Shown here: positions 1-8,654 of the stretch, piece by piece | Numbering within the stretch: position 1 is the first letter of the stretch | Layout: the number at the start of each line of letters is the position of its first letter | Assembly: GCA_963831385.1 (NCBI GenBank) | Contig: CAWHPW010000005.1 | Span: 1-64,000, forward strand | DNA: 64,000 bases | DNA from: JACVRX01 sp963831385 | Lineage (GTDB): Bacteria; Actinomycetota; Actinomycetes; Jiangellales; Jiangellaceae | Direction of reading: 5' to 3' | Program-made: the position numbers and the translations under genes | Notes under the pieces: model-generated | The model's database searches: none | What the model saw: only the letters and a program-made list of their open reading frames with translations | Told to the model about the DNA's origin: nothing

Positions 1-1533
1 GAGCCGGAGGACCTCCAGCGGCTCGGCATGGCCGCCGGGCTGATCGGCAGGGACGACGTCAGCGACGCGTTGGCCGCCCGGGCGCACGACGAGTACGTGG
101 GTCGCGGAGAGCTGACCCGGGCGGCGCTGCGCGCGTTCTGGCTCGGCATGCGGCTGTTCAACCGTGGCGAGATTGCCCAGGGTGGCGGCTGGCTCGCCCG
201 GGCCCAACGGCTGGTCGACGAGAGCGGGGAGGACTGCGTCGAGCGCGGTTACCTGCTGGTGCCCGCTGCGCTCCAGAACCTCAGCCAGGGAGACCCCGCG
301 GCAGCGTTTGGTCTGTTCGAGAAGGCAGCCGAGATCGCCGGACACCATCGTGATCGGGACCTCACGGCCCTTGGTCGGCTGGGGCAGGGCCAAGCGCTCA
401 TTGCAATGGGCCAAATCGCCGAAGGTTTGTCCCTTTTCGACGAGGCCATGGTCACCGTCACGGCCGGTGGAGTGTCACCGATTCCCATTGGGATCATCTA
501 CTGCTCCGTGATCAGCGAATGCATGAAGATCTTCGACCTGCATCGGGCGCAGGAATGGACCTCGGCGCTAAGCCATTGGTGCGACGCACAGCCCGACCTC
601 GTGCCCTTCCGCGGCGAGTGCCTGGTCCGTCGCGCCGAGATCATGCATCTGCACGGCGCCTGGCAGGACTCCCTGGCCGAGGCGGAGCGGGCGCGCGAGT
701 TGCTCACCCTGCCCGGTGACCAGTGGCTGGTCGGCTTGGCCTGGTACCGGCAGGCGGAGCTGCATCGGCAACGCGGAGAGCTCTCCGAGGCCGAAGCTGC
801 CTACCGCCAGGCGAGCCAGTCGGGTCATGAGCCCCTGCCCGGACTCGCGCTGCTCCGGCTGGCCCAAGGCAAGACCGATGCTGCGATTGCGACGATCCGC
901 CGGGTTCTGGACGAGGCGTCCAGCCAGGCCCAGCGGCCCTGGTTTCTCTCCGCATCCGCCGAGATCGGGCTCGCCGCCCAAGACGTCAAAGCTGCTCGGG
1001 CCGCAGCCGACGAGTTGGCCGAGTTCGCCGCCGGCCGGGACGCCCCGTGGCTGGAAGCGATGTCGGCTCACGCGACCGGGGCAGTCCTGCTCGCCGAGGG
1101 AGACGCCCGGGCTGCACTGGCCACCCTGCGCCGGGCATGGACGATTTGGCAGGCGGTCGACGCGCCGTACGAGGGAGCCCGGGTCCGGGCGCTGATGGGT
1201 CAAGCGTGTCGGGTGCTCGGCGACGAGGACGGCGCGCTGCTGGAGTTCGACGCGTCCCGCTGGGTGTTCCAGCAGTTGGGTGCTGCACCAGATCTCGCCC
1301 GGATCGAAGCACTGCTCCGGCCGGCGAGCGCCGCCGCGCCCGGAGGGCTCACGACGCGTGAACTGCAAGTGCTCCGCCTCGTCGCGACAGGCAGGACCAA
1401 CCGCGCGATTGCGGCCGACTTGTTCCTCAGCGAGAAGACAGTTGCCCGTCATATCAGCAACATCTTCACCAAGCTGGGCATTTCGAGCCGAGCCGCCGCC
1501 ACGGCATACGCGTACGAGCACGACCTCGTTTAG
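1..1533 (+). CDS. LuxR-family regulator with TPR-like repeats (5' end outside window)
   Basis: The frame is open from base 1, so the true start lies upstream; the first internal ATG is at 28. Most of the visible 510 residues are helical TPR-like repeats (Ala/Leu/Glu rich). The last ~65 residues form a LuxR/GerE helix-turn-helix: LTTRELQVLRLVATGRTNR followed by the recognition-helix pattern SEKTVARHISNIFTKLG. No P-loop is visible in the part seen. The role is probably transcription activation, with the repeat region sensing or docking a partner; no target is known. It ends 127 bp before a small membrane gene on the same strand. Confidence 0.85.
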   Translation, partial: EPEDLQRLGMAAGLIGRDDVSDALAARAHDEYVGRGELTRAALRAFWLGMRLFNRGEIAQGGGWLARAQRLVDESGEDCVERGYLLVPAALQNLSQGDPAAAFGLFEKAAEIAGHHRDRDLTALGRLGQGQALIAMGQIAEGLSLFDEAMVTVTAGGVSPIPIGIIYCSVISECMKIFDLHRAQEWTSALSHWCDAQPDLVPFRGECLVRRAEIMHLHGAWQDSLAEAERARELLTLPGDQWLVGLAWYRQAELHRQRGELSEAEAAYRQASQSGHEPLPGLALLRLAQGKTDAAIATIRRVLDEASSQAQRPWFLSASAEIGLAAQDVKAARAAADELAEFAAGRDAPWLEAMSAHATGAVLLAEGDARAALATLRRAWTIWQAVDAPYEGARVRALMGQACRVLGDEDGALLEFDASRWVFQQLGAAPDLARIEALLRPASAAAPGGLTTRELQVLRLVATGRTNRAIAADLFLSEKTVARHISNIFTKLGISSRAAATAYAYEHDLV

Positions 1534-1660
1534 AAGCGCACTACACCGAATCACCCATCCCTTCCAAGGCTGGAAATGGGGAACTGTCCCGATGTTCCGA
1601 CCGACGTACGGCTCCTAGCGTCGTCATCGAGATCGAGTCCGACGACGCAAGGAGGCCGCC

Positions 1661-2014
1661 ATGGACGTCGGCCTCCCAGTGCTCGCCGGGACCGTCTCGA
1701 CGCTGATCTTCGCCTCCAGCGTGCTGCCCATGCTGGTGAAGGCCGTCCGGACCAGGGACTTGAGCTCGTACAGCCTGGGCAACATCGTCTTGAGCAACGT
1801 CGGCAACGTCATCCACTCGGTCTACGTCTTCAGTCTGCCGCCCGGACCGATCTGGGCGATGCACTCGTTCTACCTGGTTGCCACGGGATTGATGCTGTTC
1901 TGGTACCTGCGGTTCGAGGTCCGGGCCAGCGGCTCGTACACAGAATTACCCACGCCGCCGGAGCCCGCTGAGTTGGTTCGTTCTCCCGAAGCGGCGGTTC
2001 TGGTTGCTTCCTAG
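1661..2014 (+). CDS. SemiSWEET/PQ-loop-like small membrane protein
   Basis: A 117-residue protein with three hydrophobic segments (about residues 5-25, 42-60 and 66-85) and a PQ-loop-like arrangement, the length and layout of bacterial SemiSWEET half-transporters. The C-terminal ~30 residues are hydrophilic and Pro/Glu rich. A strong ribosome site (AAGGAGG) lies 6 nt before the ATG. SemiSWEETs dimerise to move small sugars across the cytoplasmic membrane; the substrate here is not known. The family call rests on topology and the central SLGNIVLSNVGN stretch, so it is moderate. Confidence 0.65.
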   Translation: MDVGLPVLAGTVSTLIFASSVLPMLVKAVRTRDLSSYSLGNIVLSNVGNVIHSVYVFSLPPGPIWAMHSFYLVATGLMLFWYLRFEVRASGSYTELPTPPEPAELVRSPEAAVLVAS

Positions 2015-2070
2015 CGTCGAGTCACACCGACGAACAGGGAGTTGACGATGAAGACGAGCACGTCGAAACA

Positions 2071-3156
2071 GTGATCATCGGCGGCGGTCAGGCTGGGCTC
2101 GCCGCGGGATACCACTTGCAAAGGCGAGGACGTCCGTTCGTGATCCTGGACGCGAACGAGCGGATCGGCGACGCCTGGCGGCAACGCTGGGACTCGCTTC
2201 GCCTGCTCACCCCGGCTCGCTACAGCGGACTGCCGGGCTGGCGATTCCCCGCTGCCGGGGTGTCCTTCCCCACCAAAGACGAGGTGGCCGATTACCTCGA
2301 GGCCTACGCGAAGCGGTTCGAGCTGCCGGTGCGTACCAGCGTCGGCGTTAACGGCGTGCACCGCGACGGAAACCGGTATGTCGTCACATCAGCCGCCGGC
2401 GGGTTTGAGGCCGACCACGTGGTGGTCGCCTCGGGTTCCCACCGGAGCCCACGGGTTCCCGGCTTCGCTGCCGAACTCGACGCGAGCATCGTGCAGCTGC
2501 ATTCGAGCGAGTACCGCAACCCGACACAGCTTCGGGAGGGCGCAGCCCTGGTGGTCGGTGCCGGCAACTCCGGAGCGGAAATCGCGCTCGAGGTGTCGCG
2601 CACCCACCCGACGTTGCTGTCGGGTCGGGACGTCGGACAGCTCCCGGTCAAGCACGGGCCCAATGCGGCCCGCTTCGTCCTGCCCCTCGTGCGGTTCGCC
2701 GGGACCCACGTGCTGACCGTCAGGACTCCAATGGGCCGCAAGGTCCGGCCCTACTTCTTGGCCAACGGCGCGCCGCTCATCCGGACGAAACGGAAGGACC
2801 TGGCCACGGCCGGGGTCGAGCTGCTTCCGCGGACGACGCAGGTGCAGCACGGCTTCCCAGCCCTCGAAAACGGTCGCGTTCTGAGCGTGGCCAACGTGAT
2901 CTGGTGCACAGGCTTCCTGCCCGGCTTCGACTGGATCGATCTCGACGTCTTCGGCGACGACGGACGTCCGGTCCATCGACGTGGCGTCGTGCCGGACGAG
3001 CCTGGCCTGTTCTTCGTGGGCCTTCAGTTCCAGTACGCGGCGACATCGGACGTGTTCCCCGGGGTTGGACGGGACGCCGCATACATTGCCGACCAGATCG
3101 CAGCCCGCGTCCGGTCGCGCGAGGCAAGCCCAGCACCGGTGCTGGACGCCGCCTGA
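2071..3156 (+). CDS. FAD/NAD(P)-dependent oxidoreductase (CzcO/FMO-like)
   Basis: A flavin monooxygenase-type oxidoreductase of about 361 residues. The FAD-binding Rossmann motif GGGQAGLAAGYHL is at the very N-terminus, a second dinucleotide motif VVGAGNSGAEIA lies near residue 170, and WCTGFLPGFDW near residue 285 matches the conserved ATG-like segment of these enzymes. The open frame has no upstream ATG or TTG and begins at GTG 2071, which sits inside the first beta strand. A good start (GGGAG then ATG at 2048) lies just upstream one base out of frame; losing one base near 2050-2052 would explain it. The substrate is unknown. It is convergent with the GNAT gene (10 bp gap). Confidence 0.8.
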   Translation: MIIGGGQAGLAAGYHLQRRGRPFVILDANERIGDAWRQRWDSLRLLTPARYSGLPGWRFPAAGVSFPTKDEVADYLEAYAKRFELPVRTSVGVNGVHRDGNRYVVTSAAGGFEADHVVVASGSHRSPRVPGFAAELDASIVQLHSSEYRNPTQLREGAALVVGAGNSGAEIALEVSRTHPTLLSGRDVGQLPVKHGPNAARFVLPLVRFAGTHVLTVRTPMGRKVRPYFLANGAPLIRTKRKDLATAGVELLPRTTQVQHGFPALENGRVLSVANVIWCTGFLPGFDWIDLDVFGDDGRPVHRRGVVPDEPGLFFVGLQFQYAATSDVFPGVGRDAAYIADQIAARVRSREASPAPVLDAA

Positions 3157-3166
3157 AGTCCGCGCC

Positions 3167-4165
3167 TTACAAGTGGCGCTGCCACTCGATTCCGGTCGCG
3201 ACGACCTGGTAGCCGAGCACCTCGTTGACCTCGATCATGTGCGCGTTGGACGCCGCGTTCCCGGTGTCGATGCTCCGCAGTTGTGGTTCGTCGTCGGCCA
3301 GCCAGCGCAGCATGTCGATCTTCAGCAGCCGGCCCAAACGGTGACCGCGATGCGCGCGGAGGACGCTGGTGTCGTACTGCCACCCGTATCCGGGATGTTC
3401 TGCGTTGACCCCGACCAGGGTGTGACCAGCAAGTACACCGGTGCCGCGTTCTCGGGCGATCACCCTGTAGGTGCGGTCCTTGTTCGCCAGCCGTGCGGCC
3501 TCGAACGCGCGGATACGCTCGGGCGAGAAGACCTCGTCCTCGATGTCCAGGTCGTCGGTCGGGGCGTCGTTGATGGCGGCGGTCATCGTGACGACGTCAG
3601 CCAGCATGTCCACCGGCACTGGGCCGGCCACGCGGATCAGTTCGTAGCTGGTGGCCTGGGCTTCCGCCGCTGAGTACTCTGCGTCCAGCTGCGGCCAATC
3701 GAGCGCACGCAGGTCCTGCCGGCGCGAAACGAACACCGAAGCTTGTTCCAGGCCCATCGCTCTCGCGAACTCGACTCCCGCGGAGTCGGCCCAGCAATCG
3801 GAGAGGACCAGCGAGCGACCGCCGGCTCGAGCCCGCTCGACGCCCTCTTCGAACAGCCGCCGGCCGATGCCCTGACGGCGGGCCAGTGGGTCGACGGTCA
3901 CGTGGACCAAGCCGACGAAAGTGTTGTCCCAATGCGGAAGCCAGACATTCAGGACGGCCATGACGCGGCTTTTGCCATCGCGGGCGACCGCGGCGAGCGG
4001 CGGGTCGCCGTCCCACCCGTGGCGCAGGCCGGTCGTGAAGGAGAAGACAGTCGGGCCGACCAGCTCGTGCGGGCTGTCCGCTAAACGGGCAGCGTCGAGC
4101 AATGCCACGGCGCCGGCGACATCACGGTCGTCGAGGTGGCTGGGATCGAGCCAGGCAATATGCAC
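3167..4165 (-). CDS. Tandem-domain GNAT N-acetyltransferase
   Basis: A 332-residue protein with two GNAT folds in series. The first carries the acetyl-CoA loop RRQGIGRRLFEEG (about residues 95-107); the second carries RAHRGHRLGRLLKIDML (about residues 268-284) and ends with the typical NAASNAHMIEVNEVLGYQ segment. Such double GNAT proteins in actinobacteria resemble mycothiol synthase and Eis-like acyltransferases in architecture, but the substrate cannot be told. The start is GTG 4165. It faces away from the DUF6325 gene at 4350 across a 184-bp region containing a perfect palindrome. Confidence 0.85.
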   Translation of the reverse strand: MHIAWLDPSHLDDRDVAGAVALLDAARLADSPHELVGPTVFSFTTGLRHGWDGDPPLAAVARDGKSRVMAVLNVWLPHWDNTFVGLVHVTVDPLARRQGIGRRLFEEGVERARAGGRSLVLSDCWADSAGVEFARAMGLEQASVFVSRRQDLRALDWPQLDAEYSAAEAQATSYELIRVAGPVPVDMLADVVTMTAAINDAPTDDLDIEDEVFSPERIRAFEAARLANKDRTYRVIARERGTGVLAGHTLVGVNAEHPGYGWQYDTSVLRAHRGHRLGRLLKIDMLRWLADDEPQLRSIDTGNAASNAHMIEVNEVLGYQVVATGIEWQRHL

Positions 4166-4244
4166 GGTTCAAGCAAACCGGCGATGCAGCGCCGCACGCG
4201 ACCCGTTTTCTGCACTCGAAGCCCGCGGCTGCCTGCTTCCCCGT

Positions 4245-4261
4245 TCACCCGTCGCGGGTGA
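4245..4261. promoter_or_regulatory. Palindrome TCACCCG-N3-CGGGTGA, possible operator
   Basis: Perfect 7-bp arms separated by TCG, in the divergent region between the GNAT gene and the DUF6325 gene, about 90 bp upstream of the latter. Similar shorter palindromes occur at 11437 and 13647 between other genes of this region. The protein that binds it is unknown; function is inferred only from symmetry, position and recurrence. Confidence 0.4.
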
Positions 4262-4349
4262 TGGCGTGGCACGGATTCCGCGTCACCATCGGAATCCGGC
4301 GTGGTGCCGTGCGGGATGTGCGGTGCCCCAGAACAGAGAGGGAACCGAC

Positions 4350-4895
4350 GTGGCCATCGGACCGGTACAGCTCATCGTGCTGGGTTTCAACCATCCCCAG
4401 TTCCACGGCGAAATCATCGAGGAGCTGGAGAGGCTCCGGGAAAGCGACACCGTGCGCGTGATCGACTCATTGGCCGTCTACAAAGACGCCGACGGTGAGA
4501 TCGAGGTGGAACACCTGAGCAATCTGACGACCGAAGAGGCAATCGAGCTGGGCAGCAAGGTCGGCGCCCTCATCGGGCTGGGCATCGAAGGCGAGGCCGG
4601 CATAGAGGCCGGCGCCGAGGTGGGCGCCGAAGCAGCAGCCGACGGCATTCAGGTGTTTTCCGACGAGGAGGCCTGGGACGTCCTTGACGAGATCCCAAAC
4701 GACTCCGCTGCAGCGTTGATCTTGCTCGAACACCATTGGGCGGTTCCGCTACGTGACGCGATTGCCCGGGCCGGTGGCTTCCGGATCAGCGACGGCTTCA
4801 TCAGTCCGCTCGACCTCGTCGCGATCGGGTTGGTGTCGGCCGAGGAGGCCGAACAGTTGCACGCGCTCGAGACGGCTGCCGCGCCGACGTCCTAG
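4350..4895 (+). CDS. DUF6325-like protein (Gly/Ala-rich), first paralogue
   Basis: A 181-residue acidic protein beginning GTG 4350 with GAGAGGG just upstream. The N-terminal ~60 residues (GPVQLIVLGFN, HGEIIEELE, VYKDADG) match the second copy at 12391 (GPVDIVMVGF, HGEIAPALLD, VYKDADG), so the two are clear paralogues. The middle holds a Gly/Ala-rich stretch (residues ~70-95) and the C-terminal part has the ALILLEHHWAVPLRDAI pattern matched by LMLVFENTWAARIATAV in the paralogue. This family is common in actinobacterial stress regions; its biochemical role is not known. The open frame continues upstream but without a better start. Confidence 0.8.
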   Translation: MAIGPVQLIVLGFNHPQFHGEIIEELERLRESDTVRVIDSLAVYKDADGEIEVEHLSNLTTEEAIELGSKVGALIGLGIEGEAGIEAGAEVGAEAAADGIQVFSDEEAWDVLDEIPNDSAAALILLEHHWAVPLRDAIARAGGFRISDGFISPLDLVAIGLVSAEEAEQLHALETAAAPTS

Positions 4896-4924
4896 CGATC
4901 CGACCTGTGGAAGGAGGTTTCACA

Positions 4925-4993
4925 ATGATGGGTTCCCGCAGAGTGGCTCGTCGCACCGGCCGACGAACGGCACGACGGGTCAGCCGTCGCTGA
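4925..4993 (+). CDS. 22-residue Arg-rich peptide with strong ribosome site
   Basis: Starting 29 bp after the DUF6325 gene, the sequence AAGGAGG lies 7 nt before a double ATG that opens a 22-codon frame ending at TGA 4991-4993. The peptide (MMGSRRVARRTGRRTARRVS then RR) has 10 arginines and no acidic residue. In the paralogous locus the gene after DUF6325 encodes a SHOCT protein whose N-terminus is also basic and also has a strong AGGAGGT. This could be a real small basic peptide or the remnant N-terminus of such a protein. The ribosome site is the main support. Confidence 0.55.
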   Translation: MMGSRRVARRTGRRTARRVSRR

Positions 4994-5034
4994 CGGTGTG
5001 CGGCTTGCCGCCGGACTGACTCGCCAACGGCACG

Positions 5035-5733
5035 GTGATAGATCAACCGGACGATGAGGGCATTGCAGAAGGCCCTGTGCTTTCTGCCGCCACACGCCGA
5101 GCACTGACCGCGCCGCGATCAGCAGCCGTGGCTGGGATCATCTTTGCCGTACTGCTTGGCACGAGCCTGGTGCTGATCAGGTTGACTGTTCCGGCCGACC
5201 TCGACGACATCGAGAGTTGGCAACTCACCAGCGCCGATCGACAACGGTTGCTCGTCGCGCTGCACCTTGTCCCGTTCGCCGGCATTGCGTTCCTCTGGTT
5301 CCTCGGAGTCGTGCGAGACCGGATCGGGGCAGCCGAGGACCGGTTCATAGCAACGGTGTTCCTCGGAAGCGGTCTGCTGTTGATCGCGATGCTGTTTGTC
5401 TCGACGGCGGTAGCCGGCTCGTTCGTCGTCAGCGCGTCCCCCTCGCCGGACACTGACATCCGGGCCATGGGCGCGCACCTGAGCTCAAGCGTTCTCACCG
5501 TCTATGCGATGCGGATGGCCGGAGTGTTCATGATCTCCACGGCGACAATCTCACTGCGCACAGCCGTGATGCCGCGCTGGCTGGCTGGTCTGGGATACCT
5601 GCTCGCGGCATCTCTGCTGTTTGGCGTTGGCTCGCTGAAGTGGGCGGAGTTGCTGTTCCCGGCATGGGTGCTGGTCGTGAGTATCTATCTGCTGATCGCC
5701 GTCCACCGCGCGGACGAAGCAGCAGTGCCATAG
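5035..5733 (+). CDS. Integral membrane protein of unknown function
   Basis: A 232-residue protein with about five membrane segments (residues ~32-52, 78-96, 108-130, 155-175, 183-222) and a soluble N-terminus of ~28 residues. There is no recognisable catalytic motif. An extracytoplasmic loop (residues ~55-75, acidic) follows the first helix. The GTG start at 5035 has only a weak ribosome site; an internal start is possible. It follows the DUF6325/peptide pair on the same strand, so co-expression with a stress locus is possible. Confidence 0.75.
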   Translation: MIDQPDDEGIAEGPVLSAATRRALTAPRSAAVAGIIFAVLLGTSLVLIRLTVPADLDDIESWQLTSADRQRLLVALHLVPFAGIAFLWFLGVVRDRIGAAEDRFIATVFLGSGLLLIAMLFVSTAVAGSFVVSASPSPDTDIRAMGAHLSSSVLTVYAMRMAGVFMISTATISLRTAVMPRWLAGLGYLLAASLLFGVGSLKWAELLFPAWVLVVSIYLLIAVHRADEAAVP

Positions 5734-5891
5734 GGCAAAGGTCTGCCTTCAGTGACGGCGGCGCGCCGAGGCTCAGGATCGACCACGTCATCGCGCCGGA
5801 GGAGCGCCCGCACAGCCATTGGCCGAACGATTCGACAACCAAGCCGAGCGGCCGCCATCGAGCTCGGAGTCGGGCGTCGACCGGTTCAAGG

Positions 5892-6530
5892 TCAGATTGA
5901 GATGCTGATCGGAAAGGTCGCTATCCAGGCGACGGTCCCGGCGAAAATGACCACACCAAAGCCGAGCATCATCAAGCGCGCGCGCCGCGACGGCAGCCTC
6001 ATGCTCATGCCCGCGAAGAACAGCACGGCCGCGAACAACACAACGCCGAGTACGTAGTTCGTAGCCCGCTGGATGTTGGTCCTGGCTGTCGCGGACCAGT
6101 CCTCGGCCTCGGCTTCGAGCCGGTCTGACTCCGCGCGCGCCTGGAGCTGGTACTCGGGCATCGCGAATGGCGTGAGCGGCGCGTCAGGGTTGCGTAGTGG
6201 CCTGGTCGCAATCCAGGCGTCCATCGCGGGCTTGAACTCGGGGCGAAAGCGTTTGTAGTAGAAGTCGGCAAGATCCGTCTGTTCCTGCGCGTACGCGTCC
6301 ACCCATTGGGTGAACGTCGCAACGTCGACCTGGGTCTGTGCATCGGCCATAGCAGCCGCCTTGGTCGACTCGATGCGCATGGCGCTGGCGCGGCTGAACG
6401 CGATGGCCTGCTCGCCATTCCAGCGGCTGGCCTGATAGCCGCTCCATGCGGTCGCCACGGTCGCAAGCGCGAGGAGCACCGCGGCGACGATCTCGAGCCT
6501 GGCGTCAGTCCGGCTGGTTTCGGTGGTCAA
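5892..6530 (-). CDS. Two-helix membrane protein, coupled to DUF4239 gene
   Basis: A 212-residue protein with one N-terminal helix (residues ~12-30), a long soluble region (residues ~35-150, Ala/Gln/Glu rich, likely helical) and two C-terminal helices. The start is set at TTG 6530, which overlaps the stop of the upstream gene as TTGA; the open frame runs further but is only a shadow there. The family is not known to me. It is the last gene of a three-gene operon (AI-2E transporter, DUF4239, this gene) in which every junction overlaps. Confidence 0.75.
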   Translation of the reverse strand: MTTETSRTDARLEIVAAVLLALATVATAWSGYQASRWNGEQAIAFSRASAMRIESTKAAAMADAQTQVDVATFTQWVDAYAQEQTDLADFYYKRFRPEFKPAMDAWIATRPLRNPDAPLTPFAMPEYQLQARAESDRLEAEAEDWSATARTNIQRATNYVLGVVLFAAVLFFAGMSMRLPSRRARLMMLGFGVVIFAGTVAWIATFPISISI

Positions 6531-7357
6531 GCCGGCACCTGCGCACCATCGGGACCGCACGGAATCGGCACCTGGGCACCCACTGCGTCGAGCGCTTCGT
6601 CGACCAGCAGAAGCGACCGCTCCATGGCAACCGGGTCGAGCCCGCCGACTCCCGGGTGGAACGGATTGTCCAGCGCGTACAGCAGGAGCAGCAGCGTCAC
6701 CATCACGGTAGCCACCGAGCCCATCAAGAGCGCCTGGACAACACGACGCTCCCCGCTGTCGGCAAAGAACAGCGTGAACACGAAGATGATCGTCGCGATG
6801 AAGAACAGGGCGATCCACAGCACCGTCGGGATCACCCCAACTGCCCCATGGACCCGGTCCAGGCGCGCCTCCTCCCGCGCCGATGTCTGGTCAAGCCACT
6901 TGTCGTATGCGGACTGCTCGCTCGCCGTCTCCGGCTGCACTGTCTGCAGGGTGCGAAACAGCTCGATCCCCCACGGGTTGACGTGGTCGCCGATCGTGCC
7001 CGACCGCATCCGGTCCCACTCGTCGTTGACCACCGACCTGCCGTAGCAGACCGCCTCCCCCGTCAGCTCGCCAGCTGTCGGCTCGGCGAAGAACTGGGCC
7101 GTCTCGATCTGCTGGACGACCATCAGCGCTTCGGTCTCGGCACCGGTGCGAGACTGGTCGTAGCTGGTGAACGCAAGGAACACAATGAAACCCAGCAGAA
7201 CCGAGAAGCCGGTCGCGAGGACGCCGAACACACCGGCCGCGCGGTCCCCATCGGCGAAATAGCCGCCATCCGGCGCGTTGCGGCGCACCGCCAGCATCGC
7301 AGTGACCGCCACGGCGGTCGCGGCTGCGATGACGAGCACGCCCCAAACGAGGTTCAC
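6527..7357 (-). CDS. DUF4239 (bestrophin-like) membrane protein
   Basis: A 276-residue protein with two N-terminal membrane segments (residues 3-22 and ~43-65), a large soluble domain with conserved-looking QIETAQFF and SVVNDEWDRM segments, and two C-terminal helices (~178-200 and 212-232). This layout matches DUF4239, also called bestrophin-1-like domain proteins; whether it conducts ions is not established. The ATG overlaps the AI-2E gene stop (ATGA), so translation is probably coupled. Confidence 0.8.
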   Translation of the reverse strand: MNLVWGVLVIAAATAVAVTAMLAVRRNAPDGGYFADGDRAAGVFGVLATGFSVLLGFIVFLAFTSYDQSRTGAETEALMVVQQIETAQFFAEPTAGELTGEAVCYGRSVVNDEWDRMRSGTIGDHVNPWGIELFRTLQTVQPETASEQSAYDKWLDQTSAREEARLDRVHGAVGVIPTVLWIALFFIATIIFVFTLFFADSGERRVVQALLMGSVATVMVTLLLLLYALDNPFHPGVGGLDPVAMERSLLLVDEALDAVGAQVPIPCGPDGAQVPA

Positions 7358-8517
7358 GCCAAGCCTTCGTTCACCTGCTGCGGATCACCGCCGGATACCG
7401 GCTCGATTGCAGTCCGGTGCGCTGCCGATAGGCGCCCCGCGGCCCGGCTGATGATCGCCGTCAGTGGCGCTGCCAGCACGATCAGCGGAACGCCGCCGAC
7501 CAGGCCGGCACCGGTGGTGACCAGAAGCACAACCAGCGGATCCAGGTTGAGCGATGAGCCGTAGGCGACCGGTGCGAAGAAGTTCTGCAAGACGTTGTTC
7601 ACCAGCAGCAGAACGGCCAACATGATCAGCGCGGTGGCGAGGCCTTGAGTGCCGAGTGCGATGAGACAGGCGAACACACCCGCGATGATCGCGCCATAGA
7701 ACGGCACATATGCAGTGATGAACGTGACCAGGCTGATTGCCCCGACGAGCGGCAGTCCCAGTAGCCACGCGGTCAGACCCACCGGAACGGCATTCGTGAC
7801 CGCGAGAATCGTCGTTCCTTTGAAGTACCCGCGGATCGCCGAGGCTGAATCGTGGACTACTGGTTCGATCGTGCTGACGGAGAACCCGCTGTGGTTCACG
7901 ACCCAGGCCTGGTATCGCGCTCCGTGTAGCAGCATGAACAGGAAGATCACCGAGCCGATGAACAGCATGAACAAGATCGACGACAGGGCACCTAATCCGG
8001 AGAAGATGCCACTGACCAGGGTTCGGGTTGCTGTACTGCCGGCGTTGACCGCCGACGAGGTGACGTCGGACGCAGTCGACGGGTCGACGCCCGCGCTGTC
8101 GAGCCACCCTGTCACTTCGTCTGCCGCACCACTGATGGCTTCGCCGATCTGCGGCGCCACCTGTGCGATGCCCTGGACGACAGCGAGCGTCGAAACCACC
8201 GCGACAACCACGAGGCCAAGCAACACCAGCACCGCCGCCAGGAAGCGAGGAATTCGGCGCTCGCCGAGCCATTCGACGACAGGCGTGAACAGGATTGCCA
8301 GCACCGCCGCGAACAGGAACGGAATCATCAGCTCGCTGACGTATGACAACGCCCAGACGATCGCAGCCGCGGCTCCCGCCGCACCGAGCGCGAGCCAACC
8401 GGCAACGCCGGCGAGTCGGAGCCAACTCGGTATGCCGGCGATCACCGCGCCCGGTGCGGGGGTGTCGCCGGGCCTGCTCGCCGAGGTCCCGACCTCCGGT
8501 GGGTCCGCGGCCGTCAC
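7354..8517 (-). CDS. AI-2E family transporter (PerM/TqsA-like permease)
   Basis: About 387 residues with 7-8 membrane segments in the AI-2E family pattern: paired N-terminal helices, a soluble segment (about residues 110-175 from the chosen start), then GYFKGTTILAVTNAVPVGLTA, where the loop around GLPLVGAISLVTFITAYVP is the family's signature region, and a late FFAPVAYGSSLNLDPLVVLL segment. Members export small signals or act as Na+/H+ antiporters; the substrate here is unknown. The start is set at GTG 8517 because residues upstream look non-coding, but no good ribosome site supports it. It is the first gene of a three-gene overlapping operon. Confidence 0.85.
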   Translation of the reverse strand: MTAADPPEVGTSASRPGDTPAPGAVIAGIPSWLRLAGVAGWLALGAAGAAAAIVWALSYVSELMIPFLFAAVLAILFTPVVEWLGERRIPRFLAAVLVLLGLVVVAVVSTLAVVQGIAQVAPQIGEAISGAADEVTGWLDSAGVDPSTASDVTSSAVNAGSTATRTLVSGIFSGLGALSSILFMLFIGSVIFLFMLLHGARYQAWVVNHSGFSVSTIEPVVHDSASAIRGYFKGTTILAVTNAVPVGLTAWLLGLPLVGAISLVTFITAYVPFYGAIIAGVFACLIALGTQGLATALIMLAVLLLVNNVLQNFFAPVAYGSSLNLDPLVVLLVTTGAGLVGGVPLIVLAAPLTAIISRAAGRLSAAHRTAIEPVSGGDPQQVNEGLA

Positions 8518-8654
8518 GTCGAGTCGACTCGGCGTACGCCTCGGTGCGAGCCCACACCGACCTCCTGCTCGCCTTCGCCCCGTTGACCTGCACCCTAGGT
8601 CCATTGCCGGCCGCAACGGTGCCTGACACTCAGCTTGCGAGAACTTCAGCAGGG

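Noticed and set aside
6446..7564. Plus-strand open frame opposite DUF4239 and the AI-2E gene
   Set aside because: Arg/His-rich antisense shadow without membrane or domain features; the minus-strand genes are well supported and overlap correctly.
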